Both the position numbers and the translations under genes were made by a program. A model generated the notes under the pieces. That model worked only from the letters and a program-made list of their open reading frames with translations, was not told the origin of the DNA and did not search any database. From Punica granatum (Eukaryota > Streptophyta > Magnoliopsida > Myrtales > Lythraceae), in assembly GCF_007655135.1 (NCBI RefSeq), contig NC_045127.1:18704199-18768198 (forward strand): a DNA stretch of 64,000 nucleotides, written 5' to 3'. Below, one piece after another: positions 10,596-23,200 of this stretch; position 1 is the stretch's first letter; each line of letters starts with the position of its first letter.

Positions 10596-11800
10596 TCAGG
10601 GATAGTACTTCTTAAGGGCATCGGCGTTGACTGGGAGCGCATTTTCGGTCCCGTCCATGTCGCTTAAGATAATTGCCCCTCCGGAGAAGACTTCCTTGAC
10701 GACAAAAGGCCCGTCGTACTTGTATGCGAACTTACCCCGAGAATCAGGTGTAATATGTAAGACTTTCCGCAGGACGAGGTCACCGGGTTTGAATTCGCGG
10801 TGGTGGACTCTCGCATTGAACGCTCGGGCCATTCTCTATTGGTAGCATTGGCCGTGACAGAGTGCTGTTAGCCGTTTCTCGTCAATGAGATTGAGCTGGT
10901 CACAACGTTGCTTTGCCCATTCTCTTTCTTCAAGTTTGGTCTCGGCGAGGACCCTCATGGAAGGAATCTCCACTTCAATTGGGATGACGACCTCCATGCC
11001 GTAAACCAAAGAATACGGAGTTGCCCCGGTTGAAGAGCGGATAGATGTTCGGTATGCCAAGAGCGCAAAAGGGAGCATCTCGTGCCAATATTTGTAAGTC
11101 ACCGTCATTTTCTCGATGATCTTATTGATATTTTTGTTTGCAGCCTCCACTGCACCGTTCATTTGGGGACGGTATGGAGTGGAGTTGCGATGATGCACCT
11201 TGAATCGCTCACAAAGCTCGTCAATGACCCTGTTGTTCAGGTTCTTGGCATTGTCGGTGATGATCGTCTCGGGAACTCCGTATCGGGCGATGATGTCACG
11301 CTTGAGAAAACGTGCCACGGCATTTGCAGTGACTGCAGCAAGTGTTACGGCCTCGATCCACTTGGTAAAGTAGTCTATCGCCACTAAAATGAATTGATGT
11401 CCGTTGGATGCTTTGGGGTTGATAGGACTGATCACGTCGATACCCCACATTGAAAAGGGCCATTGGGCTGCCATCGGGCGCAACTCGTTAGGCGGTGCTT
11501 TGATCTGGTCGGCGTACACCTGGCACAAGTGGCAATGTTTGACGTGTTTGACGCAATCGGCTTCCATGGTGGACCAAAAGTAACCCAAACGCATGAGTTT
11601 CTTGGCAAGCATAAGCCCGCTCATGTGGGGTCTGCAGCTCCCTTCGTGTATCTCTCCCATGAGACGTTGTGCCTCGACTTCGTCGACACACCGGAGTAGT
11701 GTGGCGTCGAAAGAACGGCGATAGAGTGTTTCTCCACTCAGGAAATAATGTGCTGCGAGTCGCCGAAGTGTTTTTCGATCACGACGGTTAGCGAATGTAA
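10596..11800 (-). pseudogene. pol: Integrase of element A
   Basis: It has a zinc-binding H-H-C-C region (about 11640-11510, ending HCHLCQ), a catalytic core with WGIDVI (first Asp, near 11435), ITDNAKNL (second Asp, near 11245) and MNGAVEAANKN (Glu, near 11145), and then a C-terminal domain GDLVLRKVLHITP to KKYYP at the stop (10596). Enzymes of this type join the linear element DNA to the host chromosome. One in-frame TAG at 10836-10838 lies after GQCYQ; the equivalent in B is a Gln codon, so a C-to-T change explains it. Otherwise the frame is open from 12197 to 10596. There is no chromodomain, as expected for Tat. Confidence 0.92.
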
Positions 11801-11938
11801 GGTATTGACCGGTTTGCAAGAAATGCTTAATGTCTTCGTACCATGGCTGCTCATCGGTCGCCTCGATTGCGTCGCAGTGAGCAGGGCCTTTGGCGATCTC
11901 GATCTCGAGTGGTTCAATGAGGTTTTCTTTCGTGATGC

Positions 11939-12543
11939 TCACCATGGATGCGAGCGTCGCGAGTGCATCTGCAAATTGGTTCTTGATGCGAGGTGTGTAT
12001 GTGAATGAGATTTTCTCGAAGTTCTCCGCTAACTCCTCAAGATACTCGTGATATGGCACTAGCTTTTCGTCATTCGTCTTCCATTGCCTCAGAGTCTGGA
12101 AGATTGTAAGCATAGAATCTCCGAACACTTTCAATTCCTTTACCTTGAAGTCGATCGCCGCTTGCAGGCCAAGGATGCATGCCTCGTATTCGGCCACGTT
12201 GTTGGTGCAGGGAAAATCGACTTTTGCTGCAATCGGGGGATATCAGCACTGCACCAATGCCGGAACCGGTGGAATTCACTGCGCCGTCGAAATACATCTT
12301 CCATGTGAATTTGTTCTCCTCACTATCCACTTGGAGAATCCCTTCGTCCGGAAAATTAGAGTTGATTGGCGTATCGTCTTCGATTGGGAACTCCGCTAAG
12401 TAATCCGCAATTGCCTGCCCCTTAACTGATGTACGGGGCACATATTCAATGTCGTACTCTGTCAGCTGACATCGCCACTTTGAAATGTTCTTCATGGAAG
12501 ATGGACTATCGAGCAAGTACTTCAAGGGATCCGCTTTTGACAA
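11939..12543 (-). pseudogene. pol: Archaic RNase H (aRH) domain of element A
   Basis: A second RNase H between the usual one and integrase is a hallmark of the Tat lineage. The catalytic acids are visible in WKMYFDGAVNSTGSG (Asp, near 12290), AEYEACILG (Glu, near 12188) and VFGDSML (Asp, near 12122), followed by RIKNQFADALATLASM. The frame breaks once near 12235, at a run of five C, so the first Asp block (12543-12070 frame) and the rest (12197 onward) are in different frames. The linker from Gly/Gln-rich RNase H to aRH reads SKADPLKYLLDSPSS. Confidence 0.88.
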
Positions 12544-14009
12544 TAAGCGGATAGTGTGGTAGAGCGTGTATTGTCGAAGTCTCTATATAACCCACACTAG
12601 CGCGCAACATATCTTCTCAATCTCCGGGTAGTTAGACTCCCCTTCGGTAAACTTCTTGCTCAAATAATAAATGGCGTGTTCTGCGCGCGTGGACTTGTCT
12701 TCCTGCCCTAACATGCATCCTAGGGATTGCCGGCGCACTGTCAAGTAAAGAATCAGCGGACGATCTGGTGTCGGCGGAACTAGCACTGGTGGCTGAGCCA
12801 AATACGCCTTGATAGTATCGAAGACCTTCTGACATTCCTCGTCCCACTCAATTGCCGCATTTTTACGAAGTAGACGAAAGAGTGGTTGACATTTGTCTGT
12901 CAGGTTTGCGATAAATCTAGCAATGTAGTTCAGCCGTCCCAAGAAACCTCGTACTTCGCGGGCCGTCGATGGCGGACGTAGCTCCTTGATGGCCTTCACC
13001 TTGTCCAGATCAACCTCAATGCCTCGCTCACTTACCACAAATCCTAACAGTTTTCCTGACTTAGCGCCAAATGTGCACTTCGTCGGGTTGAGCCTGAGCT
13101 TGTACTTCCTGAGGCGGTCAAAAAGGCGCTTTAAATTAACCAGGTGGTCCTCTCCTTCTTTGGATTTGGCAATCATGTCGTCAACGTAGACCTCGATCTC
13201 TTTGTGCATCATGTCGTGGAATAGCGTGACCATCGCCCTTTGATATGTTGCCCCGGCGTTTTTGAGGCCGAAGGGCATGACTCGGTAACAGAAAGTGCCC
13301 CACATTGTGATGAACGTCCTCTTGATCTTGTCCTCTTCGGCCATCTGAATCTGGTTATACCCAGAGAAGCCATCCATGAAGGAGAACAACGTGTGGCGTG
13401 CTGTGTTGTCGACTAAGACGTCAATGTGAGGCAGGGGGAAGTTATCTTTGGGGCTGGCTTTGTTGAGGTCCCGGTAGTCGACGCAGACTCTAACTCTTCC
13501 ATCCTTCTTCTCACAGGCACGATATTCGCTACTCAGAATAATTCTCCAGGAACCCTGCGTTGATCTGTTTGATAATCTCCTCTTTGATGCGGAGGAGAAG
13601 GCTGGCACGTTGCCGCCGTAAGTGCTGTCGCTTGGGTGGAAACCTCTCTGTATCAAGCGGTAGGAAGTGCTTGACTATCGATGGATCTAAGCCCGGCATG
13701 TCAGCGTAGGACCAAGCAAAGACCTCTTGGTAGTCCGTTAGAAATTCGATCATCCTGGCTCGTTGTGTAGGGTCAAGACCCGTCCCAATCTTTAGAATGC
13801 GAGGTTCTTCTTCGGTACCCACATTGATCTCCTCTGTAGGCTCCACGGAAGTGAGTTGGCAGTTCCCAAGGCGACGCAAACTCTCTTCTATCTTGGGCAC
13901 TTGACCATCCTCGTCGAGTCCTTCCCTGAAGTATATGGGTCGGGACTCTTCAAGGAGTTCCTCGGATGGGTTCGAATCGATGCGTCGAAGACTCAGATTC
14001 GAGTGGAGC
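12544..14009 (-). pseudogene. pol: Reverse transcriptase and RNase H of element A
   Basis: This is the start of exon 2, after the proposed intron. It begins with a conserved linker (DSNPSEELLEESRPIYF, then IEESLRRL near 13900). RT blocks follow: DYRDLNKASPKDNFPLPHID, FMDGFSGYNQIQM, MPFGLKNAGATYQRAM and the catalytic VYVDDMIAKS at about 13195-13165, which is intact. The adjoining RNase H (LILYLTVRRQSLGCML) looks degenerate, as is usual in Tat elements that also carry aRH. Two small deletions near 13530-13500 (about 4 and 1 bases) shift the frame before the first RT block. A TAG at 12583-12585 replaces a Gln codon. Confidence 0.92.
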
Positions 14010-14217
14010 CTAGCGATTTAAATAAATTGTCTTAGAAATTTGAAAATGTTGCGAATAAGTGAGAGAGAAAAAGAAAGTAGACGCGAGAATTCTAAAAAAT
14101 GCATGTAGGGATTTTATTAATGATGAGGGCGCAATGCCATAACAAGAATCCCTCTTCCGTGGTGTGGCCTATGGCTATGCCGACACGCGGGGAATATCAA
14201 AACATAGATGGCCTTAC
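14010..14217 (-). other. Putative Ogre-type intron of element A
   Basis: On the minus strand the 5' splice site is GATGT/GTAAGG (intron starts at 14217) and the 3' site is ATCGCTAG/GCTCC (ends at 14010), with a pyrimidine-rich stretch TTTCTTTTTCTCTCTCAC upstream. Element D has an intron of nearly the same length (209 bp) at the same place. Joining the exons gives Asp-Val-Leu-His-Ser and continues in the RT frame. Spliced introns between protease and RT are known for Ogre elements. That this one is spliced is inference. Confidence 0.7.
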
Positions 14218-17200
14218 ACATCGGCGATTACAGCCGAGTAACGCGGACTGAGGTCCAGTTGTTGAGTTCCTCATTTTCCTGCGTGAGGCGGAGTAACGCG
14301 GACTGGAGTTGTTCTCCTCGGTCACGTGAGGCGGATGTAAGCTGGAGTATGACGGCGCATGTTTGGCAGGTCAACAGGCTCGCTGTCTGAATCCGAGGAG
14401 AGACCGTCAAGAGTACCTCCGACGATGTATGGAGGCCCAAGAAAAAAGTAGAAGAGCGGATGAACCAGGACGCCCCTGTTGATCTTCCCATAGCGTGCAG
14501 CGAGACGGTGAAGGTGCTTGCCCCTGCGAGCCTCAATAATCTCGTGACAGGAAGGGCGAAAACCGAGTCCCCTCCTGTTCTTGTATTCTTCAATCTCAAT
14601 GGGGCGACTGATCCCCTGACCATGTGCTCCAAGCCCGGAACCCGGAAAGTAATTTTGGCGCAGCAAAATCTTCCCCACCATGCGATCAGCGCGGGTTGGA
14701 CCGATCTCTCCGTAGTCTCGAATGACGGAGATTGTTTCAAATGAATGGAAGGGGAGGTTTTGATCGTCCCCGATACTGATGTAGGGGACAGCCGTCTCCT
14801 TGTAAATGGCGTACTCCTCCTCACCTTTGACCATGATAAGTCGATCTTCTGCGATGAATTTGATCCTTTGGTGTAGGGACGAACGAACGGCGCCAGCCGC
14901 ATGGATCCACGGTCTCCCGAGCAACAAGCTAAAAGCATTCGGAATGTCTAGGACTTGGAACGTAACAGCGAATGAGCAGGGACTCACCTCGATCACCAGG
15001 TCGATCTCTCCATTTACTTCCCTCCGCGAGCCGTCGAAGGCTCGAACCGCAGTCTTGCTCGGACGGATGCGGTTAAAGTCCACGTTCATCTGCTTCAGCG
15101 TGGAAACCGGGCAAACATTGAGTGCCGAGCCATTGTCGATCATGACCCGACCGATGATAAAGTTATTGCACTTGCAGACAATGTGTAGTGCCCGCGAGTG
15201 TGCCCACCCTTCTGAGGGAAGTTCATCATCTGAGAATGAAATGTTGTTGGAGAAGATCGAACTGATAGTCTCTTCAATTCGCTCCGGAGCCGTCTCTTTG
15301 GGGATCTGCGCTGCTGTTAGGACCTTCAGAAGCGCTTCACGATGTGGCTCTGAACCCAAGAGGAGGGCGAGTAGTGAAATGTGGGCTGGAGATTTGCTCA
15401 TTTGTTCAACGACCTTGTACTCGCTTACCTTGATAATCTTCATGAAGGCCTCAGCTTCTTCTTCAGTTACCTTCTTCTGGAGAATAGACGAGGCTTCAGG
15501 GGCGACTCCGGGTACTGCTAGGGCTTTCCCTTTGTTGGCGGCCTTCGGATTTTCGTAGACTCGACCCGAGCGCGTCACGCCCATGACGCTAAATTGACGC
15601 TCGAGGTTCCCAACACTTCCTTCGTAGGTCCACGAGACCTTGCTATCTTGATATGGCTCTAGTGCGGGGACTTCTATCACGAATGGGGCGGGCGTGGCAT
15701 CGAACCCTGCGTACCCTACACCCGTTTCTGCAGGAACATATTCGATCACGAACGGGGCCGGTGCCTCCTGTTCGGTCTCGTACTCCCCTATAGCGCAAAC
15801 ACTGATCATGTTAATGCTAGGTCCCGAGCTTGACCCGTGATCGGGAAGAGGATTTGATTGCACATTCGGGGGTTTGACGGCGTTGAACGTGAGTTGCTTG
15901 TCATCAATCATCTGTTGGATCCTCTCCCGTAGTTTCCAACAATTGTCGGTGGTGTGACCGGGTGCGCCCTGATGGTACTCGCAGCGCCAACTCTGATCCT
16001 GGATGGTTGGGTCGAAATCAGGGTTAGGTGCTATTGATCGGATCTTGTTACCCGCGAGGAGTTGCCGGTATATGTGGGAGAGCGGAGCCGGCAAAGGTGT
16101 GAACTGTTTACGCCGCGTTTGTGTTGCGATGCCCTGTTGGTCCTGCGGAGCCGGAGCCCGTTGCACCGGCTGAGGAGTTCTCGAAGCCGGGGGCCTACTT
16201 TGTTGAATCGGAGGAGGAGCAGGGGCATAATTATGGGTGTATTGTTGCGTGACTTGCGACGAAAAGGAAGCCGGCGGGGCGGAATAGTAAGCTTGCTGCG
16301 CTGGGGGTTGTTGTTGATAATGCATCGAAGGTAGGGCATACGCTTGAGTGGCCGGTGGTGCGGGCATGTAGCTTATGGAATATTGCTGGGGGGCCTAGCG
16401 CCCTGTGTTGACAGCGTTGACGGACGTGTCTTTCCCTCTCCTGTTTCCCACTGTCCCAGTGGCGGCCCTCTTCGAGGATTCTCTTTCTTTTTTCTCGGCC
16501 GGACCTTTTATCTTGCCTAGCTTAATGCCGATGTCGAGCTTCTTTCCGGCGTCGATAAGGTTGGAGAATGAAGAAGTGTGGGCCAACAAGTGCAAGTAGT
16601 AGGCCCCTTTAAGAGTGGAGTGGAATAATTGCATCTGCTGTGCCTCACTGATCGGAGGGAAGTGCTTCGCTGCTCTAGCCCGCCACTTCACTGCATAGAC
16701 CTCGAAGCCCTGGTCATCGGTCATCTCCATCGTGCTGAGCTCCAGCAGAGTCGGAGGCGTCTCCGCACAGTACCTGTACTGGTCGATGAATTTGCTTGAG
16801 AGGTCTGCCCACGTGGGGATATTCGCAGCTTTCAGTGACATGTACCAATCCAGAGCCGCTCCTGCCAAACTATCCTAGAACGTATAGATGACGAACTCTT
16901 CGTAGTCCCAGTACTGCAGCATCTTTCCCCGGCAGCGACGGAGATGGTGACGAGGGTCAGTCGTGCCGTAGTACCTCTGGAATTCAGGCACCTTGATCTT
17001 TGGGGGTAGCTGCATACCTGGGAAAAGACTCCAATCACCGTCGCCGGCCTTGAGGCGGGAGCCGCCTGATTGTAGGGCTCGGACATTCTCTTCCAATTTC
17101 TTCAATCTCTGTTCCTGTTCAGTCCCCGTTTCCGGGAGAAAATTTGGGGGTGGAGCTCTAGGGGCCGCGTGGTTCGGCGTGCCCGGTTCAGAGTAAGCTA

Positions 17201-17909
17201 TATTTATGGGAGGTGGAGCTTGGTAAGAAAGGCCGATATGGGGTTGTGGAGCTTGGTACGGGGGAGGTTCAGCAGTGTGAGCAGGAGCCTGAGCAGTTGT
17301 AGGCAGGAATATGATCGGCGGTGGGACAACGGAAGTCGGAGCTGGGACCGACGCAGAGACCGGAATCGGGACTGACGTGGAGATCGGTGGAGGTACTAGC
17401 ATAGACGGTTCCAACATTGTCGCTGAAGCAGGTGGTGTTGGAAGATTGTTAACCAGATGGGCCGCCGGCGCGTTCACTATCATTGGGGCGGACGTATCTC
17501 CATTATCAGGAATCAAGGTCGGCTGGGCCGACGGGCTTGGATCGATCGCTGGCCCGTACCCAGGAGGTGGGGTGAAGCTCGAAGAAGCACGATTTGGGCC
17601 TTTGAGCAGGGCCATGAGCTCAGCCATATTGGTAGCCATGGTGGCAGCCAGTTGATTGACCGTGCTCTCAAGTACTACAATACGTGCATGATCATCAGCT
17701 GTAGAAGATGGCTGCCCTCCAGAATATGCTGGGTGTGGGCCCGAAGACGCAGGTGGCGGAAGATGAGTCGGGGAAGCTCCCCGATGTGTTGGTGACAGGC
17801 CTGCAGGGGGCACATGTGGTGGTGGCGCATGCATAGTCGGTGCTTGAGAATGAATTGGAGTGGGAGGCGTATCCTCCTCAAAGACAACTAGTTGATTTTC
17901 ATCTGCCAT
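14218..17909 (-). pseudogene. gag: Gag-protease polyprotein of element A
   Basis: One frame starts at MADENQLVVFEEDTPP (17909). The order is a long Pro/Ala/Ser-rich N-terminus with a short coiled segment, a gag core (DPRHHLRR, then ALDWYMSLK, PPTLLELS, HSTLKGAYYLHLL at 17000-16600), a Cys-His box CEYH-x5-H-x4-C near 15975, an aspartic protease around MIDNGSALNVCP (near 15140) with LLGRPWIH, and a G-patch-like stretch (GLGAHGQGI to RRGLGFRPSC, 14640-14530). TAG stops at 16875-16877 and 16395-16397 both stand where Gln is plausible. A duplication of about 45-55 bp and a 1-base loss near 14390-14230 disturb the last codons before the intron. Gag builds the particle and the protease cuts the polyprotein. 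Confidence 0.9.
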
Positions 17910-18226
17910 TCTTTGCTGGAAACGAGTGGGATATCGGTGAGGTGCCGCCAGTTGTTAACACCTAAATTCCATAAGTGCGTGAGTTTAATGCAAGAAAATT
18001 ATCTTTAAAATAAATATGCAAAGCAATGAATAAAAGAAGAAATGCATGAGATGCATGAATTTTCAAAAACTAATGTTGTCATTCATATTAACTCCGAATG
18101 ATTCAAAGTGCAATACAAATTTTGAAAAGATAGTCCTAAGTCGGTCTTCCAACGTGCCCGAGGTGCAAGCGACCGTCGCCATGGAAAGCACCGGCTCCAG
18201 GTGAGGGCCTGGTAGAGGTGTCTATC
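17910..18226 (-). other. Spacer between ORF1 and gag in element A
   Basis: Noncoding, about 315 bp, stops in all frames. Plus strand 17941-17973 (GGTGCCGCCAGTTGTTAACA, then CCTAAATTCCATA) is conserved in B at 26521-26554 and, in the other orientation, in D at 35168-35204. It sits 30-60 bases before the gag start in each. It may act in splicing or translation of gag; nothing more can be said. Confidence 0.6.
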
Positions 18227-19688
18227 CTAGGATGTGCGTGGACCTCCACGGGCCCTCTTCCTCGACCTTTCCAAAGCAGCGTTCGCTCGCGCCAACTCCT
18301 GATCACGCCTCTGGAGTTGGGCGCGGGTCTGGGCAAGTTCCTTCTGTAGTTGGTGCTGATCGCCCAGTTGCTCATTCTTCTCGGCGATCTCTCGGCGGAG
18401 GTGATCCCTTTCAGCCCTGAGATTAGTGAGCTCGGCTTGGATGGTCATGTCTGGTACTGGTGCCTCGGATGATGTGCTACTCTCGACCGGAGGGGAGTCT
18501 GTGAAATCATCATTCTCTGATGGACCCCATCGATAAAAGCAGAGGATATATTCCTCCGTGGCTTGAAAGTCCAGTTCATCTTGGGTCGGGTGCTCGGGGA
18601 AGTAAAGATGCTCGATGACCGTAGTCTGCCACGCGGTCATAACCCGTTCGATTTCACTTAGGCGATCTATGGACGTCTGGTCCTCCTGCCAAATATGTTC
18701 GAACTCGGTTCGCGCCGTACCTTTGGGAACCGTCTGTAAGCCACTTAACTGCCTCACTACTCGAGCCGGAAAATAGGTGGTGGACCCCGCATGGCTCACG
18801 AGTGGTACTCCGTTAAAATCAAGACATTTAAGGGTCATGGGTCCGGGTGGCATCTACGCGGCGCGCCATTTAAAGCCCTTTGGTGCTATTTCGCGAAAAA
18901 TTTTGATCCACTCGGAGACCTTGCGTTCCTCCACACGCAACAGAGGTAGTAACCGCGAAATGATAGACTCCGAACGTGTGAAAAACATAACCGGACGAAC
19001 AAGGCCAAAGGGGTTTGCATGGCTTTGGAGCCAAATTTGCAAAAGGATTGGGGACCCTCTCAACCTTCGATCGGTCTTTCTTGTAACGCGATCAAGGGAC
19101 CGTATGGTCTCGGCCAACAAGGCCACCTCGTATTCGCGGCCTCCAACCACTTGGAGGACAACGCTAGCTAAGGCTGCGTCAATGTGACCGACCGAGCGAG
19201 GGAAGAATAGAGTCCGAAAAATTAAGAATAAGATTGCATGACAAATTTTTTTTTGTAAAAGATCCCCTTGAACCTCGCGCGCTCGTATTTTAATAAAATG
19301 GAGGAGTTTCGCGGTGACTATCTCTGTGCCACCGGAATATGCAAGTTTGGCTTGTAACTGAGACCTATGCAAGTCGGGTGGTGTGGAAGTTAGATTCCAC
19401 AATGCTGCGGGTGGTTGCGATTCTTCTGACGAGAGTGCGATATTCCTCGATGGTAGGTGTGAGCTCGGTACCTTGGATGTTGAAGACGGCGTGGATTGGG
19501 TCCCAAAACGTCACTGCTGCTCCTAAAAAGTTCCAATCCACTTGGCACATGGCTAGCATTGGTATATCCCCAACAAAAGTCCTGATGTAATCGCGGTCGA
19601 CTTGGCGTAGATGAGCCCATATGTGACTGATTTCCTCGAGTGGTGGCGTTACCCTGTCGAGGTGTGGAAAGAAAACCGAGCGCGCCAT
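18227..19688 (-). pseudogene. ORF1 of element A (extra ORF upstream of gag)
   Basis: The minus-strand start is MARSVFFPHLDRVTPPLEE at 19688. It contains FWDPIHAVFN and ELTPTIEEY, typical of a plant family I know as DUF7745 (named from memory). A conserved middle follows (LFFPRSVGHIDAALASVVLQ, then RRLRGSPILLQIWL) and a charged coiled-coil C-terminus of about 60 residues rich in Arg, Glu and Leu, ending ARGGPRTS. ORF1 before gag is characteristic of Ogre-type elements and its role is unknown. A frameshift lies at about 19400-19370 and a TAG at 18854-18856, where B has Trp. B and D carry homologues. Confidence 0.87.
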
Positions 19689-20260
19689 CTCTTACCAAGA
19701 TGAAAGGAAAACCGATTTAGGACTAGTTAATATAAATGACGCCTAATTTTGAAATTAGATGATGCATGGGTACAGAAAATAAATGCCCACGGCTTAATGT
19801 ATACAATGTACATCTCTCTCAAAAACGAAAAAGGACTCAAATGGCGCGCAGGCCGACTCAATGGACGGTTACTGAAGTTGGGTTGGAAGATGGCATGGAG
19901 CTCCTGCAGTATGCATGGTTTCGGTACTACAAGGACCGTGCTACCTAGGGATGGGGGCCCCCGACTCAGGGGTGTCAATTCCTTGAAATCGAGCTGGATT
20001 CTTTTCAAGGCCTAAACGACAGTCGAACTGCGCGCCGTACCCCTACTTCGAACCCCAATCTAACCTAAGCTCCTATTACCGGTCGTGGGACACGACCCAT
20101 AGGTACCTAGAAGCTAGTATGATATGCAATGCGTGTGCGAGAAATAAAAGTCCGTAAAGTAGATAAGCGAAAAACTGCGAAAAGCGATAAATTAACAAGC
20201 AAACAAAGCAAGCGAGAAGAAACCCGAACCCTCTAAGTGTCCGCAGTGGAGTCGCCAAGC
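19689..20260 (-). other. Leader (5' UTR) of element A with primer binding site
   Basis: No gene. The primer site at 20239-20258 reads TTGGCGACTCCACTGCGGAC on the minus strand, 2 bases inside the LTR edge. I recognise it as the tRNA-Arg-type primer site of Tat/Ogre elements. The leader also has an A-rich tract (about 19820-19835) and a block near 19950 (GATGGGGGCCCCCGACTC) that recurs in B (28598) and H (54308). Confidence 0.78.
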
Positions 20261-23200
20261 TGTGCGCACCCGAATTTCGTCTCGTCGGGGCACACATGCG
20301 CGCGCCTAAATGCAACGCGGCTTGGGAGTGTCCACCTTCCCGGGGACGCACTGAGAAGGAGTCGCCACTACCTGTTTACGACCCGAAGGTCGAGGGCCGG
20401 TGAGTTGCCCGGGTCTAGGGTTACAGGGTACACCTAATTGCTAAGGCATATGGTCTGCGAAACCCGAGGTTCCGAATTCGGGAGTTCTGTTACATTGGTA
20501 CTCTACCTTGTCTAGGCTTGCCATTTTTTATTTAATTACTGCTTAATTAAGTTCCGCTCATTTTACGCGTTTTGACACCGTAAATTCGAAGAAACACTCC
20601 GACCGTCCGCTCTCCGACCGGGATTCTTACATGAATAAACATATAACATAAATCCTTACATTGTCCTCTCAAATAAATAAAATACAAATTACAACTACTG
20701 AATCCCGATCGGTTCGCGTTCGGTCATTATCCCACTCGTGCTCACCGTGTGGTTTGAAAAGACTGAAATTGAAATTAAGGTGCGCACTCGGCGTTTAGGG
20801 GATTAGATCCCGTAATCTACGATTGGGGCGTTGGACCCCTTGTGAATCGTATCCTGAAGGATCGGGCTTGACCCGCATAACAAATAAGTGTAAAAATGTA
20901 ACAAGTAAGCGCAAATAAACAAACAATGAGATTTTGTTATTGCCGAATTTACGTGAGTTAATCAATTATCATCCGGGGTATCTTGGCATACAAATCCTAC
21001 CCTAAAACAAACAAAAGGGGTGATGGATAGGGTACGTAGCATTTGACATTATTTTAACGGACCCGACAGACGTGATGTCCATAGTCAAGTCTCGAATGTT
21101 TGGGTTGTTTTTAGATTATTCTATATCGTGACAATATGGCTTTTACAGATTAAAAGTATTTTCACCTAAAACCCAAAAACCTAACCCTCTAATTGACTAT
21201 TGCCCATGTTTGATTTAAGCCGAGTTTGAGATTAATATGTTTTTCATGTTTTAACCCGTTCTAAACACAAACCTATACTAGGATTACGGCAGGACAAGAA
21301 CCGGTAATCATGCCCTTGAATTGGTAAATATGTGAGTGATGAAAATCAAGATTACGTTGTACGTATCTCGGTGCTTTTGAAATTGTGAATTTTGAAAAGG
21401 GCATGACTAACAGTTCTTGAGTTGTCGACGCGATTACAAATTATTAATCAATTCGTGCAATCCATTTAAAGAAATCAAGTGATTTAATTTAGCCAAATTT
21501 AACGTCCCGATTATCCCGTATGTAGAATTTTAGGTTAATTAAAAAACTTGCCGAATGCTTTAGTTTACGGATTTCGAGTCGTCGAGATAGCCATTAGTTG
21601 ACCGCCTGATAAACCCTAATTTCCGACATGGTCACATAATTACAAAAATAAAATATTTAAATGGGGCACATGCATTGTCGGTGGGTGATCCAAATAGAAA
21701 AGGGCCGGATATTTTAGAAAATGTCCAAGGGACTAAATTGAACGATTTTAAAAGAGCAGGGACTGATTTGAAAATTCTAAAAAAAATTGGGGACTGATTT
21801 GAAAATTCTAAAAAATTGGGGACTGATCTAAAAATTCTAAAAGATGGGGACTATGTAAAAAAAATTACTGAAAATGTCCTAGGACTTATTGGAAATGAAT
21901 TTGAAAATCTGAATTGATCTAAAAAAAAATGCCGCAGGACTAAACTGAAACAACTTGAAAAGTTTCTAGGGATGCTTGAAAAATTCTGGGAATTTCAGGA
22001 CTGATTGGAAAATAGTAAAATGACTGGGACTTGATTGACAAGAATTTTTGAAGTTCGGGGCTGATCTGAAAAGGGTGAAAATGGTCCCGGGACTAAACTG
22101 AAACAATTTGAAAAGTTCTTGGGATTCTTGGAAAAATTCTGAAAAATGCAAGGACTGATTGGAAAATAATAAAATGACCGGGGCTTGATTGAAAATAATT
22201 TTGAAATTTGGGGCAGATCTTAAAAAAATAAAATACGTCCTCTGGACTGAAATGTGACAAAATAGAAAGTTTGTAAAATCAAGTTCGGGACAAATCCGAT
22301 CACCCACGCGACCCAAGAACACTCATTTCACATTATATCCATCAAGCAAGCAATAATATTCAGGAAAGGAACCCTAATCATGCCACTAAGTCGATAATTT
22401 ACCTAGTTCGGAAAGTTGAGGGGCTTCTCTGTAAAAATAAAAATAATCGTCGGATGAATCGGGCCGGATCGGATCGGACCACCGCCCGAAGGAGAAACTG
22501 CCCGGAAGTGCGCTGGGCCGAACTGGGGAAGTTAGGCCTGGCTGGGCTTGGGTTGGGCCTGCGAAAAAAGAACAAACTGGGCCGAGGCCCGTTAGCCAAA
22601 GGGCGGCTGGGATAGGGGGCAGCGGCGGCGACGAGGTTGGGGGCGGCGGTTCTCGCCCCTGGACGTCGCGACGACGGCCGGAATGGACGCGGGAGATAGC
22701 TCTGGGCGCCGCCTATGCTTCGCCGTGGTCGATCGGGACCTCACCGGCGCTTAATCAGTCAGAATCAGGGGGAAAAGTTGCGGCTTTCCGGTGAAGGTTC
22801 CGAGTTCTCCAATTTCAAAATTCGCCAAATCGAGAGCCAATTTTCTGTTTTTTCTTGCTGGGTCGTGTTCCTCCCCTGCCGAATTGTCGTTCCCTTCAAT
22901 TAATTTCAATTCTTTCCCCTTTTCGTTAGGATTTCGGCCGATCTTCGGGGAAAATCGCGGATACCCGCGATTTGGGCGTTCTGGGCCGGCGGGGATCGCG
23001 GGCAGCCGGCGAGCGCTGCTCGGCCCCTGCCCGGCCTGCCCGAGCTGCCCGAATCTCTTTTTTTTTATATAAAATTAATTAGTTAGGGCCGGCAGGTCAC
23101 GGGCAGCCGGTCAACGCTGCTCGGACCTGCCCGAAATTTTTCTTTTTTTTCCCCTTTTTTTTATACATACATAATTTAATTTAATTAAAAATATTTTTTT

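Noticed and set aside
12084..17795. Many plus-strand frames opposite gag and pol of A
   Set aside because: They are shadows of the minus-strand coding regions, with no motifs of their own.
20761..20790. TGCGCACTCGG at 20781 as the inner end of the LTR of A
   Set aside because: At first it seemed to pair with the left end at 5574, but no primer site lies beside it. The true edge, next to a tRNA-Arg-type primer site, is at 20261, and the 5574 end is a deletion breakpoint.
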